NCBI GenBank assembly: GCA_035275265.1
Contig: DATENC010000028.1
Location: forward strand, 105,625 to 169,624
From: JACQAP01 sp035275265
Lineage (GTDB): Bacteria; Pseudomonadota; Gammaproteobacteria; Burkholderiales; JACQAP01
Direction of reading: 5' to 3'
DNA length: 64,000 bases
Position numbers and translations under genes: made by a program. This document shows, one piece after another, positions 33,652 to 42,921 of this stretch. Numbering within the stretch: the first letter of the stretch is position 1; every line of letters starts with the position of its first letter. The notes beneath the pieces were generated by a model. The model did not search any database. It was not told the DNA's origin and saw only the letters and a program-made list of their open reading frames with translations.

Positions 33652-33657
33652 ATTCTA
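33652..33657 (-). promoter_or_regulatory. Possible -10 element upstream of the 14-gene cassette
   Basis: TAGAAT on the minus strand at 33657-33652, within the 182 bp gap between rfbD and the SIS gene, after an AT-rich run (AATTAAAAT). No good -35 is seen. This gap is among the largest on the minus strand between 38.7 and 20.5 kb, so an internal promoter here is plausible. Confidence 0.2.
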
Positions 33658-33756
33658 GTGCATTTTAATTGATTCGGTTACGGGCGATGACCAGTGCGGA
33701 AACCTCGGCGAATTTTCATTTCGCGGAGCGTTCGCAATTCATCTATCCGCACCGGC

Positions 33757-34638
33757 TTAGACGTGGTCACCTTCCGCGCAAAGTGCGAGACCAATACGCC
33801 AATCAGGAAGCGCAATGCCGAGCTCGCGCTGAATTTTCATACTGTCCAACGCAGAGTTACGGGGACGGCGTGCGGGGGTTGGATATTCGACCGAGGGAAT
33901 GGCCTTGACGCGCGCCCGTCCTTCGTCACCCTCCAGGATCGCGCGGGCAAACTCGTACCAGGTGGTACTGCCCTGCGAGGCGAGGTGATAGAGCCCGCCG
34001 TTTTCCTGAAACCAGCCCAGATCCAGTCCTTGCGCGGATGCTGACTTGGTGACCACCTGCGCGGTCGCCTCGGCGATCAGCCGGCACCACGTGGGGCATC
34101 CAGTCTGATCGTTGACCACTTTCAGCACCGGCCTTTCGCTGGCAAGCTTCCGGATAGTCAGCAGGAAATTCCTTCCGCGTGAACCATAGACCCAACAAGT
34201 CCGAAAAATCAGATGCGAAGGATTTATTTCCCGGATGCGTATTTCCCCGAGCAGCTTGGTGTGGCCGTACACGTTGATGGGATCCGGCTCATCCATTTCG
34301 GTGTACGGCCCGGCCTTGTTTCCACCGAAGACGTAATCAGTGGAGAAATGGACAAGTGCCGCGCTATGTCGCTTAGCTTCTTCCGCAAGCACGCCGACCG
34401 CGTCACCGTTTACCGTGGTTGCCGTGTCAACGTCCGTTTCGGCCCTGTCCACCGCGGTATAGGCAGCAGCATTGACGATCAATTGGGGGCGGGTCTCCCG
34501 AACCACACGGATGATGGATTCGGCGGATTCGAGATCCAGCTCGGAACGCAGCGGCGCATGGACTGTGCCCAGCGGCGCCAAGGTCCGTCTCAATTCCCAG
34601 CCAACCTGGCCCTCTCCTCCGATCAGTAGAATTCTCAC
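33757..34638 (-). CDS. rfbD: dTDP-4-dehydrorhamnose reductase
   Basis: 293 aa, GTG start. GGEGQVGWEL is the GxxGQ(V/L)G loop, STDYVFGG the Ser/Thr-Asp-Tyr strand with YxxxK further on (YGHTKLLGE). It reduces dTDP-4-keto-L-rhamnose to dTDP-L-rhamnose with NADPH. It is the last rml gene; 87 bp separate it from rfbC, and that gap contains a G-rich tract on the plus strand. Confidence 0.92.
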   Translation of the reverse strand: MRILLIGGEGQVGWELRRTLAPLGTVHAPLRSELDLESAESIIRVVRETRPQLIVNAAAYTAVDRAETDVDTATTVNGDAVGVLAEEAKRHSAALVHFSTDYVFGGNKAGPYTEMDEPDPINVYGHTKLLGEIRIREINPSHLIFRTCWVYGSRGRNFLLTIRKLASERPVLKVVNDQTGCPTWCRLIAEATAQVVTKSASAQGLDLGWFQENGGLYHLASQGSTTWYEFARAILEGDEGRARVKAIPSVEYPTPARRPRNSALDSMKIQRELGIALPDWRIGLALCAEGDHV

Positions 34639-34653
34639 GAGGGAATCGGCATT

Positions 34654-34684
34654 GGGGAACGGGATCGGGGGATTGGGATGGGGG
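34654..34684 (+). other. G-rich tract, potential G-quadruplex
   Basis: Five runs of three to five G (34654-57, 34661-63, 34667-71, 34675-77, 34680-84) are separated by 2-3 other bases, matching the G4 motif. It lies between rfbC and rfbD on the template strand of these genes. It could be a fragment of a dispersed GGGATTG-type repeat; a weaker relative (GGGGAATGGG) occurs after waaA near 63210. Confidence 0.5.
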
Positions 34685-34725
34685 TTTGAATCACTCAGTC
34701 ACTAGACCGCGCAATCACCACCTCG

Positions 34726-35271
34726 TCAGGCATACGTTTCCGCACTGCCAAACGCCACACCCCGCCGATCCTTGTCCGAGAGTAACGGCGGCCCCTGCAG
34801 TGGCCAAGAGACACCAAGGTCGGGATCATTCCAGGCGATGGTCCGCTCGAACTCCGGGGCAAAATAGTTCGTTGTCTTGTAAAGGAAGTCCGCGGACTCC
34901 GAAAGGACCAGGAAGCCATGTGCAAAGCCTTCAGGCACCCAGGCAACGCGTTTGTTCTCGGCTGACAGCTCGAAACCGACCCATTTACCAAATGTCGGAG
35001 AACTCTTGCGGATGTCCACAGCCACATCGAAAACAGCCCCTTGGACGACCCGCATGAGTTTCCCCTGCGGCTGCCTGACCTGGTAGTGCAAGCCGCGCAA
35101 CACGTTTCTGGCCGAGCGGGAGTGATTGTCCTGCACGAAGTCCAGTGCAATACCTGCAACATCCTTGATTGCCCGCTTGTTGTAAGTCTCCAGAAAGAAG
35201 CCGCGCTCATCGCCAAAGACATTGGGCTCTATGAGGAGTACTTCCGGCAGCCGTGTCGGCGTTACTTTCAT
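34726..35271 (-). CDS. rfbC: dTDP-4-dehydrorhamnose 3,5-epimerase
   Basis: 181 aa, standard length. DERGFFLETYN, the catalytic His in LRGLHYQ and the VAVDIRKSSPTFG and GFAHGF segments are all present. It double-epimerises dTDP-4-keto-6-deoxyglucose. The ATG overlaps the stop of rfbA (ATGA). Confidence 0.95.
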   Translation of the reverse strand: MKVTPTRLPEVLLIEPNVFGDERGFFLETYNKRAIKDVAGIALDFVQDNHSRSARNVLRGLHYQVRQPQGKLMRVVQGAVFDVAVDIRKSSPTFGKWVGFELSAENKRVAWVPEGFAHGFLVLSESADFLYKTTNYFAPEFERTIAWNDPDLGVSWPLQGPPLLSDKDRRGVAFGSAETYA

Positions 35272-36155
35272 GGAGGAGACATGCGTGCGCCATCGCGCAC
35301 CAGCGACAGCAGGTAGTTCCCGTAGCCGCGATTCTTCAACCGCGCGGCAAGCGCCTCAAGTTGCGCATCGTCGATGAAGCGCATGTGCCAGGCGACCTCC
35401 TCGGGACAGCCGATCTTCAGTCCCTGGCGGCGCTCCAGTGTTTCGATGAAGTGGCTCGCCTCGAGCAGCGATTCGTGGGTGCCGGTGTCGAGCCACGCAT
35501 GCCCACGCCCGAGGGTCTCTACGTGAAGCTCATTGTTCTTGAGGTAACGCTGATTGACGTCGGTGATTTCCAACTCCCCGCGCGCCGAAGGCTTCAGTGA
35601 TTTCGCGATTTGCACGACCTTGTTATCGTAGAAATATAAACCGGTGACCGCATAGTGCGACTCCGGCTTTGCCGGTTTTTCTTCGATGCTGCGAGCCGTG
35701 CCATCCTCATCGAATGTGACTACCCCGTAACGCTGGGGATCCTTTACGCGGTAGGCGAAGACCGTGGCACCCGAGGCCTTGTCTGCCGCTTTTTTGAACA
35801 TGGGACGCAGGTCGTGGCCATAAAGAATGTTGTCGCCGAGTGCCAGTGCGCAGCGCGCGGCGCCGATGAATTTCTCGCCGATGATAAATGCTTCAGCGAT
35901 CCCCTTTGGCTCGGGCTGTTCCTCATATTCGAAATTCATGCCCCAGAGCTTTCCGTCCCCGAGCAGTTGCTCGAAGCGCTTCGTATCGTCCTTGGTGGAA
36001 ATCACCAGGATGTCCCTGATGCCGGCGAACATCAGCGTGCTCAAAGGGTAGTAGATCATCGGCTTGTCGTAGACCGGCAGCAGTTGCTTCGACACAACCT
36101 GGGTTGCCGGGTAAAGCCGGGTGCCCGAGCCACCGGCGAGAATGATTCCCTTCAC
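35268..36155 (-). CDS. rfbA: Glucose-1-phosphate thymidylyltransferase
   Basis: 295 aa. GGSGTRLYPAT near the N-terminus is the pyrophosphorylase signature, with QLLPVYDKPM, the LGDN metal site and VEEKP-like EEKPAKP following. It makes dTDP-glucose from dTTP and Glc-1-P. ATGA overlap with rfbB. Confidence 0.95.
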   Translation of the reverse strand: MKGIILAGGSGTRLYPATQVVSKQLLPVYDKPMIYYPLSTLMFAGIRDILVISTKDDTKRFEQLLGDGKLWGMNFEYEEQPEPKGIAEAFIIGEKFIGAARCALALGDNILYGHDLRPMFKKAADKASGATVFAYRVKDPQRYGVVTFDEDGTARSIEEKPAKPESHYAVTGLYFYDNKVVQIAKSLKPSARGELEITDVNQRYLKNNELHVETLGRGHAWLDTGTHESLLEASHFIETLERRQGLKIGCPEEVAWHMRFIDDAQLEALAARLKNRGYGNYLLSLVRDGARMSPP

Positions 36156-37234
36156 GCCGTGCCTCGCTGTGCGTAGTTCTTCTTCATCCAGTTCCGGTAC
36201 TCGCCACTGGTCACTTCGGCGGTCCAGGCCTGGTTAGCGAGGTACCAAGCCACGGTTTTCCTCATGCCAGAATCGAAGCTTTCCGCTGGCTTCCAGCCGA
36301 TTTCCGATCCAATCTTTCGGGAATCAATTGCGTAGCGACGATCGTGTCCCGGACGATCGCCAACATGAGAAATCAGGTGCGCGTAGGGCCGGCCGTCTTC
36401 GGCCGGACTCAATTCATCCAAAATGCCGCACAGCGCATGCACCAATTCGAGGTTCGTCCTTTCGGTTTTTCCGCCAACATTATAGGTCTCACCGGGCCGG
36501 CCCTTCCGGAGCACTGCACGGACCGCCGAGCAGTGGTCCTTGACGTACAGCCAATCGCGTACCTGCATTCCATCGCCATAGACCGGCATCCGCTTGCCGT
36601 CCAGCGCGCTCAGGATCACGACCGGGATGAGTTTTTCCGGAAACTGATAGGGGCCGTAGTTGTTGGAACAGTTGGTCGTGACGACCGGCAAGCCGTACGT
36701 ATGGAAATACGCCCGGGCCAGATGATCGGAGGCAGCCTTGGACGCCGCGTACGGGCTGTTGGGCGCATACGGGCTCGTTTCCGAAAATGCGGGATCGCGT
36801 GGTCCGAGGCTGCCATACACCTCGTCAGTGGAGACGTGGAGGAAACGAAAAGTCTCCCGGTCGCCAGCCGACAATTTCGAGAAGTATGCTCTCGCAGCTT
36901 CAAGCAGGCGGAACGTGCCCACCACATTAGTCTGGACGAAATCCTCCGGTCCATGAATCGAACGATCGACGTGACTTTCCGCCGCAAAGTGCACGATCGC
37001 GGAAGGACGATGCTTTTCGATCAAACCCGTCACCAGATCGAAGTCGCAAATATCGCCGTGCACGAAGAAGTGTCGCGGGTTATTCCGGACCGACTGCAAA
37101 TTGCCGAGGTTGCCGGCGTAGGTGAGCTTGTCCAGGTTGACGATCTCCGCAGATTCGCTCCCCAACCAGTCGACGACAAAATTTGCGCCGATGAATCCGG
37201 CGCCACCAGTGACGAGAATGGTTTCTTCAGCCAT
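36152..37234 (-). CDS. rfbB: dTDP-glucose 4,6-dehydratase
   Basis: 360 aa. TGGAGFIGANFV N-terminal loop, HFAAESHVDRS, STDEVYG and YAASKAASDHL (catalytic Tyr/Lys) are all typical. It gives dTDP-4-keto-6-deoxyglucose, the common precursor for rhamnose. First of the rfbBACD run, 81 bp after the polyprenyl-P transferase gene. Confidence 0.95.
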   Translation of the reverse strand: MAEETILVTGGAGFIGANFVVDWLGSESAEIVNLDKLTYAGNLGNLQSVRNNPRHFFVHGDICDFDLVTGLIEKHRPSAIVHFAAESHVDRSIHGPEDFVQTNVVGTFRLLEAARAYFSKLSAGDRETFRFLHVSTDEVYGSLGPRDPAFSETSPYAPNSPYAASKAASDHLARAYFHTYGLPVVTTNCSNNYGPYQFPEKLIPVVILSALDGKRMPVYGDGMQVRDWLYVKDHCSAVRAVLRKGRPGETYNVGGKTERTNLELVHALCGILDELSPAEDGRPYAHLISHVGDRPGHDRRYAIDSRKIGSEIGWKPAESFDSGMRKTVAWYLANQAWTAEVTSGEYRNWMKKNYAQRGTA

Positions 37235-37315
37235 GTGCCTTCGAAAACGGTTTTGGCCTCACGGATCCACCGGTTTTCCGCGGACGGCTGGCATGTGGGA
37301 TTGCGCGAATCACGA

Positions 37316-38725
37316 TCATCGTCCCTGCCCGAGCATAACCACACGAAGGGTTTTCAACAGGATCGCGAAATCCAGCAGCAACGAATAGTTCTTGATGTAG
37401 TAAAGATCGTATTGGAGTTTCTCGAGAGCGTCGTCCATCGACGCGCCGTAGGTGTACATGACCTGAGCCCAGCCGGTGATACCCGGCCGGACCAATTGGC
37501 GCAGGTCGTAGAAGGGGATTTTCTTTTCGAGCTCGCGGATGAAAACCGGACGCTCCGGGCGGGGGCCGATGAAGCTCATTTCCCCTTTTATCACGTTGAT
37601 GAGCTGCGGCAGCTCGTCCAGGCGCAGGACACGCAACAGACGTCCGACTTTGGTGATGCGCAGATCCTGGGCGGAAGCCCATTGCGGCCCGCCTTTTTCG
37701 GCGTCCACGTACATCGAGCGAAATTTCAGGATATCGAATTCCTTACCATTCAACCCGGTACGTGTCTGCTGGAACAGCGCCGGGCCGCGGCTTTCCAGAC
37801 GGACGGCAATTGCAACAAATACCATGACGGGAAAGAATACGACTAGGAGAATGACCGACACGGCGATATCGAGCAAGCGCTTGAGCCGCAGCGCCAGCGC
37901 GCTGTGCAGGAGGTCGAAGCCATGGGCGAACAACAACCAGCCTCGCTGCGTGTGCATCACCGGCACCTTGAACCAGCGCTCCTCATAGAAGTCGGCGAGG
38001 TCGTACACCCGCAGACCGGAGAATCGGGCTTTCATCAATGTCTGGATGAGCACTTCCGATAGAGGCAACATGGGCGCAACGATCACGCCGGACCAGTCCT
38101 GCTTCAACGCCGTTTCGAGGTCGTCCAGAGTGCCGACAACACCCGGAAGTGTGTTGTCATGGTCCGGAGAGGAATCGGAAAGAAAAGAGAGTTCGGCTTC
38201 TGCATGGGCTCTCTGGAAATCCCGATACAGGCGCGCCGCCTTTTCGCTTGTGCCCGCGACCAGCCATCGGGCGTTGCCGCTTTGCCGACGCTGATAGCGC
38301 GATGCGTAGTGACGCCACACTGGCGCCCAGACTGCGAAGATGAGATAGGCGACCGGCATCACACCGCGGCCTACCGTCGAGTATCCCCTCGCCCAAAGCC
38401 CGGATGCGTAGATGGCGGCGGCCGTTAGGGCCGCACCGAGCAAAATGGCGGCCAGGGTTCGCGGGGCGGCGCGCAATCCCGCCACCTGTGTTTCCACCGA
38501 GTAGCAATCGAGAACATACAGCGCCAGCACCAACACCGCGATCGGCAGCATGATGTCCAACGGCAGCCCCAGCAGGTGGCCGAGACGCAGCCAGGTTGCC
38601 ACATTGAAGGCAAGGATCAGCCCGATGAGGTCCGTCAGCAGAAGCAATAGTGCGATGCGCCTCGGCAGCAGATGGACGTCCGACATCGCCGGCTCTCGAT
38701 TGTCAGGAGCTTGGGCACCAGCCAT
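37316..38725 (-). CDS. Undecaprenyl-phosphate sugar-1-phosphate transferase (WcaJ/WbaP type)
   Basis: 469 aa. An N-terminal group of four to five transmembrane segments and a central Rossmann-like domain are followed by KRLLDIAVSVILLVVFFPVM (the reentrant helix). The C-terminal catalytic domain carries KFRSM and the RL-LDELPQL-NV-GEM-IGPRP block. It starts glycan assembly by moving Glc-1-P or Gal-1-P to undecaprenyl phosphate. ATG 38725 has GGTGG 9 nt upstream; ATG 38686 is an alternative. The 200 bp upstream (38726-38925) shows no gene. Confidence 0.9.
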   Translation of the reverse strand: MAGAQAPDNREPAMSDVHLLPRRIALLLLLTDLIGLILAFNVATWLRLGHLLGLPLDIMLPIAVLVLALYVLDCYSVETQVAGLRAAPRTLAAILLGAALTAAAIYASGLWARGYSTVGRGVMPVAYLIFAVWAPVWRHYASRYQRRQSGNARWLVAGTSEKAARLYRDFQRAHAEAELSFLSDSSPDHDNTLPGVVGTLDDLETALKQDWSGVIVAPMLPLSEVLIQTLMKARFSGLRVYDLADFYEERWFKVPVMHTQRGWLLFAHGFDLLHSALALRLKRLLDIAVSVILLVVFFPVMVFVAIAVRLESRGPALFQQTRTGLNGKEFDILKFRSMYVDAEKGGPQWASAQDLRITKVGRLLRVLRLDELPQLINVIKGEMSFIGPRPERPVFIRELEKKIPFYDLRQLVRPGITGWAQVMYTYGASMDDALEKLQYDLYYIKNYSLLLDFAILLKTLRVVMLGQGR

Positions 38726-38925
38726 TCAATTGATCCACCAATTTAAGTTCCTTTAAAAGATCGTCCGAACACGCGACCAGCGCGCAGCGGGCTTTCGTTT
38801 CGGCGTGGAAGCATCTTAAGTGCCGCGGTTGCGTTGCGGGAATCATATAGAAATGAACTTCCCCGGGCGAGCCTGCACGTCAAACCGACTGTCGCGGTTC
38901 AGACCCATGCTCCATCGGACACGGG

Positions 38926-39681
38926 TCAAATATATTGGGGCAGCTTGCCGAGAATTTTTCTTGCGATAAAAAGGGGGCTGACGCCGAGCCCGTTTTTCCT
39001 GCAGGACTTATAGGCCTCGATGTTTCCCCTCAGGACATTCCTGATGCTATTGTTGGTCCATCCGCCGACCCGCATCGTCACCAGTTCTCGCGGCAGATAG
39101 ATCGAACGCAGTTGCTGGACATGCAGTGCCCGCAACATGAAATCAAAATCAGCGGCAAACCGGTAGCTTGGTTCGAAGGGTCCCACACGCCCAATGACAC
39201 TGCGGCGGATGAAAAATGTCGGATGCGGGGGCATCCAGCCCCGCTCGAACAAGCCCGACCGGTATGGCTCGGACTTCCAATGACGGATGATCCTGTTCAG
39301 GTCGCCCTTGTCTACGTAGAAGACGTCTCCGTAGCAGACGTCTACGGAAGCATCGCGAAAGACTTCCGCGACCATTGCCAGGACATTCTTGTCCACGTAA
39401 ACGTCGTCACTGTTGAGCGTCCCGACGACGTCGCCGGTAGCCATCTCCAGACCCTTGTTCATCGCCGAGTAGATACCCGCGTCGGGTTCGGAGACGACCT
39501 TCGACAACTTGTCGCGAAAGCGCTGCAGCACCTCCAGGGTGCCGTCGGTCGAGGCGCCGTCCACCACGATGTGCTCGATGTGCGGGTGCGTCTGCGTCGC
39601 TACGGACTCGATAGTGTCCGCTATGGTTTCCCGTGAGTTAAACGTAACGGTGATGACGCTGATGATGGGACTGGTTTGCAT
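38926..39681 (-). CDS. GT2-family glycosyltransferase
   Basis: 251 aa from ATG 39681. ISVITVTFNS opens the GT-A fold; VDGASTDGTLE and NSDDVYVD (DxD-type metal site) follow. RGWMPPHPTFF is the acceptor loop of the colanic-acid WcaA/WcaE-like group. A TTG about 90 nt further upstream would add a non-homologous extension. Sugar specificity unknown. Confidence 0.8.
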   Translation of the reverse strand: MQTSPIISVITVTFNSRETIADTIESVATQTHPHIEHIVVDGASTDGTLEVLQRFRDKLSKVVSEPDAGIYSAMNKGLEMATGDVVGTLNSDDVYVDKNVLAMVAEVFRDASVDVCYGDVFYVDKGDLNRIIRHWKSEPYRSGLFERGWMPPHPTFFIRRSVIGRVGPFEPSYRFAADFDFMLRALHVQQLRSIYLPRELVTMRVGGWTNNSIRNVLRGNIEAYKSCRKNGLGVSPLFIARKILGKLPQYI

Positions 39682-39881
39682 GAGGAGGGAATCTGCTAGT
39701 CCACCGGCGCCTGCCCGATCACGCATTCGCGCAACCACGGTTTGAAAGCGGCCGGTACACGTGATTTCCAAACCCGAGCCTTCCCAACTCGAACAGTCTT
39801 ATCAGACCGGCGATGCGCACGTGATCACAGTACTCCCGGATCGCCGTTCCCGGGCGGAGGAGACCGGGGATTCCGCGCATG

Positions 39882-40811
39882 TCAGACCACTTCCTTCCTG
39901 ATGCCCAATGCGCGGCGCACCAGCGCCCTTGCCAGATAGAAGAAATGCCCGCCAGCGAGCATCAGCGCAATCCGCCTCGCCTGCAGCAAGCGAACCTGCC
40001 ACGCCGGCAACTGTCTGCCACGGACGACCTGCTCGCGTTCTTCGCGGCAGCGATCCGCGATCATGGTCGTTTTCGCATGGCGATGGATGCGGAAAGCGCC
40101 CAGAACGCGGTCGGTATGATCCGCACGCCGTTGCTCCAGAACCCGCAGGAACCACTCGTAATCGAACGCGCAGACCATGTCCTCCTTGAGCCAGCCGATC
40201 CGGTCGTGCACGCTGCGGCGCCAGAAGGCCGCCTGGTTGGTGAGCACCATCCCTTCTGCGAGCAACGCCTTGAACGTGGGCCGTACGTAACGCAGGTCGG
40301 AAAGAACACGGTCGTTCTCATCGATGAGATTAATGTTGCCGATGATCAGGTCGGCATGCGGTTTCTTGAGGCTGCGCATTGCGATGGCCGCGAAGGCGCC
40401 CGGGTAAAAGATGTCGTCGGAGTTTTGCCACGCAAGCCAATCGCCGGTAGCCAACTTCAAGCCTCTGTTGATCGCGCCGGCCTGTCCATTGTCTCGCTCG
40501 GAGACCCAGAACGATATCCAGCGCTCGTACTTTCTGATGATCTCCGCGGAGTCGTCGGTGCTGCCACCGTCGATGACGATGTATTCGAGATTCGGGTAGC
40601 CCTGCAACAGGACCGAACGGATCGTTCTTTCGAGGTAATACGCCTGATTATAAGAGGGCGTCACCACTGTCATTCGCGGCCAATTGCCGTCGTGCGCAAG
40701 CGGCGTTTGCGCCTTGGTGGGGGTCCACGGCCATCCATCGGACCCCGGCGGTGGTGCCGGAAATCCGGCGCCGGTCGGATAAGCTGAGCCGGATGCGAAG
40801 GGCGCGCTCAC
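39882..40811 (-). CDS. GT2-family glycosyltransferase
   Basis: 309 aa from GTG 40811 (GTGA overlap with the upstream gene). A Pro-rich N-terminal tail of about 45 residues precedes MTVVTPSYNQAYYLERTI. VIDGGSTDDS and QNSDDIFYPGA are the nucleotide-sugar and metal sites. Related in architecture to the GT2 downstream (WcaE-like). The 200 bp to the next gene shows no other coding signal. Confidence 0.82.
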   Translation of the reverse strand: MSAPFASGSAYPTGAGFPAPPPGSDGWPWTPTKAQTPLAHDGNWPRMTVVTPSYNQAYYLERTIRSVLLQGYPNLEYIVIDGGSTDDSAEIIRKYERWISFWVSERDNGQAGAINRGLKLATGDWLAWQNSDDIFYPGAFAAIAMRSLKKPHADLIIGNINLIDENDRVLSDLRYVRPTFKALLAEGMVLTNQAAFWRRSVHDRIGWLKEDMVCAFDYEWFLRVLEQRRADHTDRVLGAFRIHRHAKTTMIADRCREEREQVVRGRQLPAWQVRLLQARRIALMLAGGHFFYLARALVRRALGIRKEVV

Positions 40812-42079
40812 GATCCGGAAGCCTCGCTCAAATTCGCGGAAGCGAGAATTTCTTCATAGAGCGCGAGGTGGCGCTTCGCCACCACCACGGCTTCGAATTC
40901 CGCGGCCACCTTTTCCCTGGCCCTCTTGGCCAGGGATCGCGAGCGATGCTCGTTTTCGAGCATCCATCGCAACCCCGCTGCCAGATCATCGGCCGCAAGG
41001 GGCCGGGCAAGATAGCCGTTGAGCCGATGCTCGATCATGTCGCTCATGCCACCGACGTCGAATGCCGCGCAAGGCACGCCGCAGGCGAGAGCCTCCATGA
41101 CCGCGTTGGAAAGGTTTTCCTGTACTGACGGCGCGACGAATACGTCCGCCGCTGAATAGGCATCGGCAAGTCCCGAGTCGCTATTGATAACGCCAAGATG
41201 AAAGGTTTCCATCCCGAAATGGCGTCGGGTGTGCACGGCATCGGCGCCGAATATCGCCAGTGCGAGCCCGGCGTTCGGCCAAACGGCGGAAAGCTGCAAG
41301 AGCGCCTGCCGCAGATGTTCCATGCCCTTGCGGGGGTCTCTTCCATCCGCAGCGCCGAAAAGGATCAGCTTCCGGTCAGCCGGCAGGCCTAATTTTCGCC
41401 TGGCGGCATCGCGAGGCAGCGGTTTGTAAATGCTGGTGTCTATCCCGTTGGGAATCACCCGTATGGGATAGTCCCCTGCCAAGGCGCTGCGGCCAGCGAG
41501 ATTCCTGAGCCAGTTGCTGGGCGACACCAGGAAAAGCGGCAGACCGCGATAAGCCTGGGCCTTGCGGTTCCACCCATGCCGGGCGGGATCGGAGGCGCGC
41601 GAAGAGCCAAGCACCGGACAAGCGCCGCAGATGCTTTCATATTTGTCGCAACCGTTGTTGTAATGACAGCCCCCGGTAAATGCCCACATGTCGTGCAGCG
41701 TCCAGACAACGGGAACTTGCAGACGGCGCAGGGCGTGCACGTCCACCAAGCCTCCGCTGATCCAATGCATATGCAAAATATCGGGCTGAAGCCGCGCGAT
41801 GCGGGACAAGGCTCCCCCTGGCAACCATCCGGGATAAAACACGCCTTGCTTGCGCCTCCAGTAGGGCAGAACCGGCAGCAGATCCGCGGGAGGGCGAAGG
41901 GATGCGACCAGCCGGCGAAGCAGGCCTTCGGGGCCAAGCACGTCCGGATCGCTCCCTGATTTCGACTGGACGACCATCAGACTGTCCTGGCCCGACCTAC
42001 GAAGTCCCTTGTGCAGCCGGTACGCCGCTCTCGCCGCTCCGCCGCGCAGATCGTAGCTGTTCAGGATGGCGATTCTCAC
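40808..42079 (-). CDS. GT4-family glycosyltransferase (GT-B)
   Basis: 423 aa. NSYDLRGGAARAAYRLH is the N-terminal acceptor-domain loop; LHDMWAFTGGCHYNNGCDKY a Cys-containing insert typical of WcaC-like enzymes. The C-terminal half has FGAADGRDPRKG and the E-x7-E donor site near VQENLSNAVMEALACG. The end overlaps the next gene. It is a retaining transferase, donor unknown. Confidence 0.85.
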   Translation of the reverse strand: MRIAILNSYDLRGGAARAAYRLHKGLRRSGQDSLMVVQSKSGSDPDVLGPEGLLRRLVASLRPPADLLPVLPYWRRKQGVFYPGWLPGGALSRIARLQPDILHMHWISGGLVDVHALRRLQVPVVWTLHDMWAFTGGCHYNNGCDKYESICGACPVLGSSRASDPARHGWNRKAQAYRGLPLFLVSPSNWLRNLAGRSALAGDYPIRVIPNGIDTSIYKPLPRDAARRKLGLPADRKLILFGAADGRDPRKGMEHLRQALLQLSAVWPNAGLALAIFGADAVHTRRHFGMETFHLGVINSDSGLADAYSAADVFVAPSVQENLSNAVMEALACGVPCAAFDVGGMSDMIEHRLNGYLARPLAADDLAAGLRWMLENEHRSRSLAKRAREKVAAEFEAVVVAKRHLALYEEILASANLSEASGS

Positions 42080-42921
42080 TTTCTGCTGGGCTTCGATGCT
42101 TCCATGAACAGCGAATCGGGCTTTCTAACGTGCCCGTCGACGGCATCCAGCCCATAGGATTCGAACCCGGGAATACGGCTCTCGAATGCCGAGCAGACCG
42201 AGATCTCGGAATACCCCGCTTGTTCCAGCAGTCTGCGCAGCGAGTATCGATCGTACATCCACCGGTGCACTTCTCCCGAGGCGCGGAACATACCCGTTTC
42301 GAACGCCGTGCGCTGCTTCGCTCCTGTCGACACGAGAATCAGCAGGCTGGTGAGCCTGGCTCTAAGAAACGAGATCGTCCACCCCAAACCCCGCGCCCGG
42401 AGCTTGAGCAGAGCCCCGGAAAACGTCGGTTTCTTGCGCGCGTCCCAGAATGATCGCGCCTCGTCGCCTATTCTGGATTCAATGAACACTCTGTTTGGAA
42501 TATCCGGCCTTGCAAGATACTTTCCCATTTCGCCGCCGGCAAAATCCCGCGACGTCTGGTCGAAGAGTTCGAGCATCATCCAGTCATAGTCCGCCGCACG
42601 CGAAACGTTTCCCGCGTCCAGTTCGTCAAGAATCTGTTGGTACAGCCTGACCATCGCCTCGAGGTCCGGCACCACCAGCCTTATCGTTCCGGATGGCCGG
42701 AGGACGCGCTGCATCTCTTGAACCAGGTCCGCCGCCTGTGTCTGCGTCAGATGCTCCACGATGTGGGACCCATAACAGGCGTCGAACGTATTGTCTTCGA
42801 AAGGCAATCCTTTGGTAATGTCGTGCCTGATTACACCCGCCGCAGCCGGTGCGCTGTCCAGATTGATCCATGCGGGATCACAGACCACGCCACAACCGAT
42901 GTTGAGAAGCTTGGACTTCAC
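42076..42921 (-). CDS. Class I SAM-dependent methyltransferase
   Basis: 281 aa from GTG 42921 (GTGA overlap). LLNIGCG with D-AWINLDS downstream is the Methyltransf_11-type loop; SHIVEHLTQ the motif-IV region; VVPDLEAMV follows. This class (GCG..WINLD) is frequent in polysaccharide loci, acting on glycans or lipid-linked sugars. The remaining 150 residues are helical with no recognised domain. Confidence 0.75.
   Translation of the reverse strand: MKSKLLNIGCGVVCDPAWINLDSAPAAAGVIRHDITKGLPFEDNTFDACYGSHIVEHLTQTQAADLVQEMQRVLRPSGTIRLVVPDLEAMVRLYQQILDELDAGNVSRAADYDWMMLELFDQTSRDFAGGEMGKYLARPDIPNRVFIESRIGDEARSFWDARKKPTFSGALLKLRARGLGWTISFLRARLTSLLILVSTGAKQRTAFETGMFRASGEVHRWMYDRYSLRRLLEQAGYSEISVCSAFESRIPGFESYGLDAVDGHVRKPDSLFMEASKPSRK

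Noticed and set aside
36344..37846. A 500-codon plus-strand open frame
   Set aside because: It runs antisense to rfbB and the polyprenyl-P transferase, both strongly recognised; long antisense frames are common in GC-rich genes.
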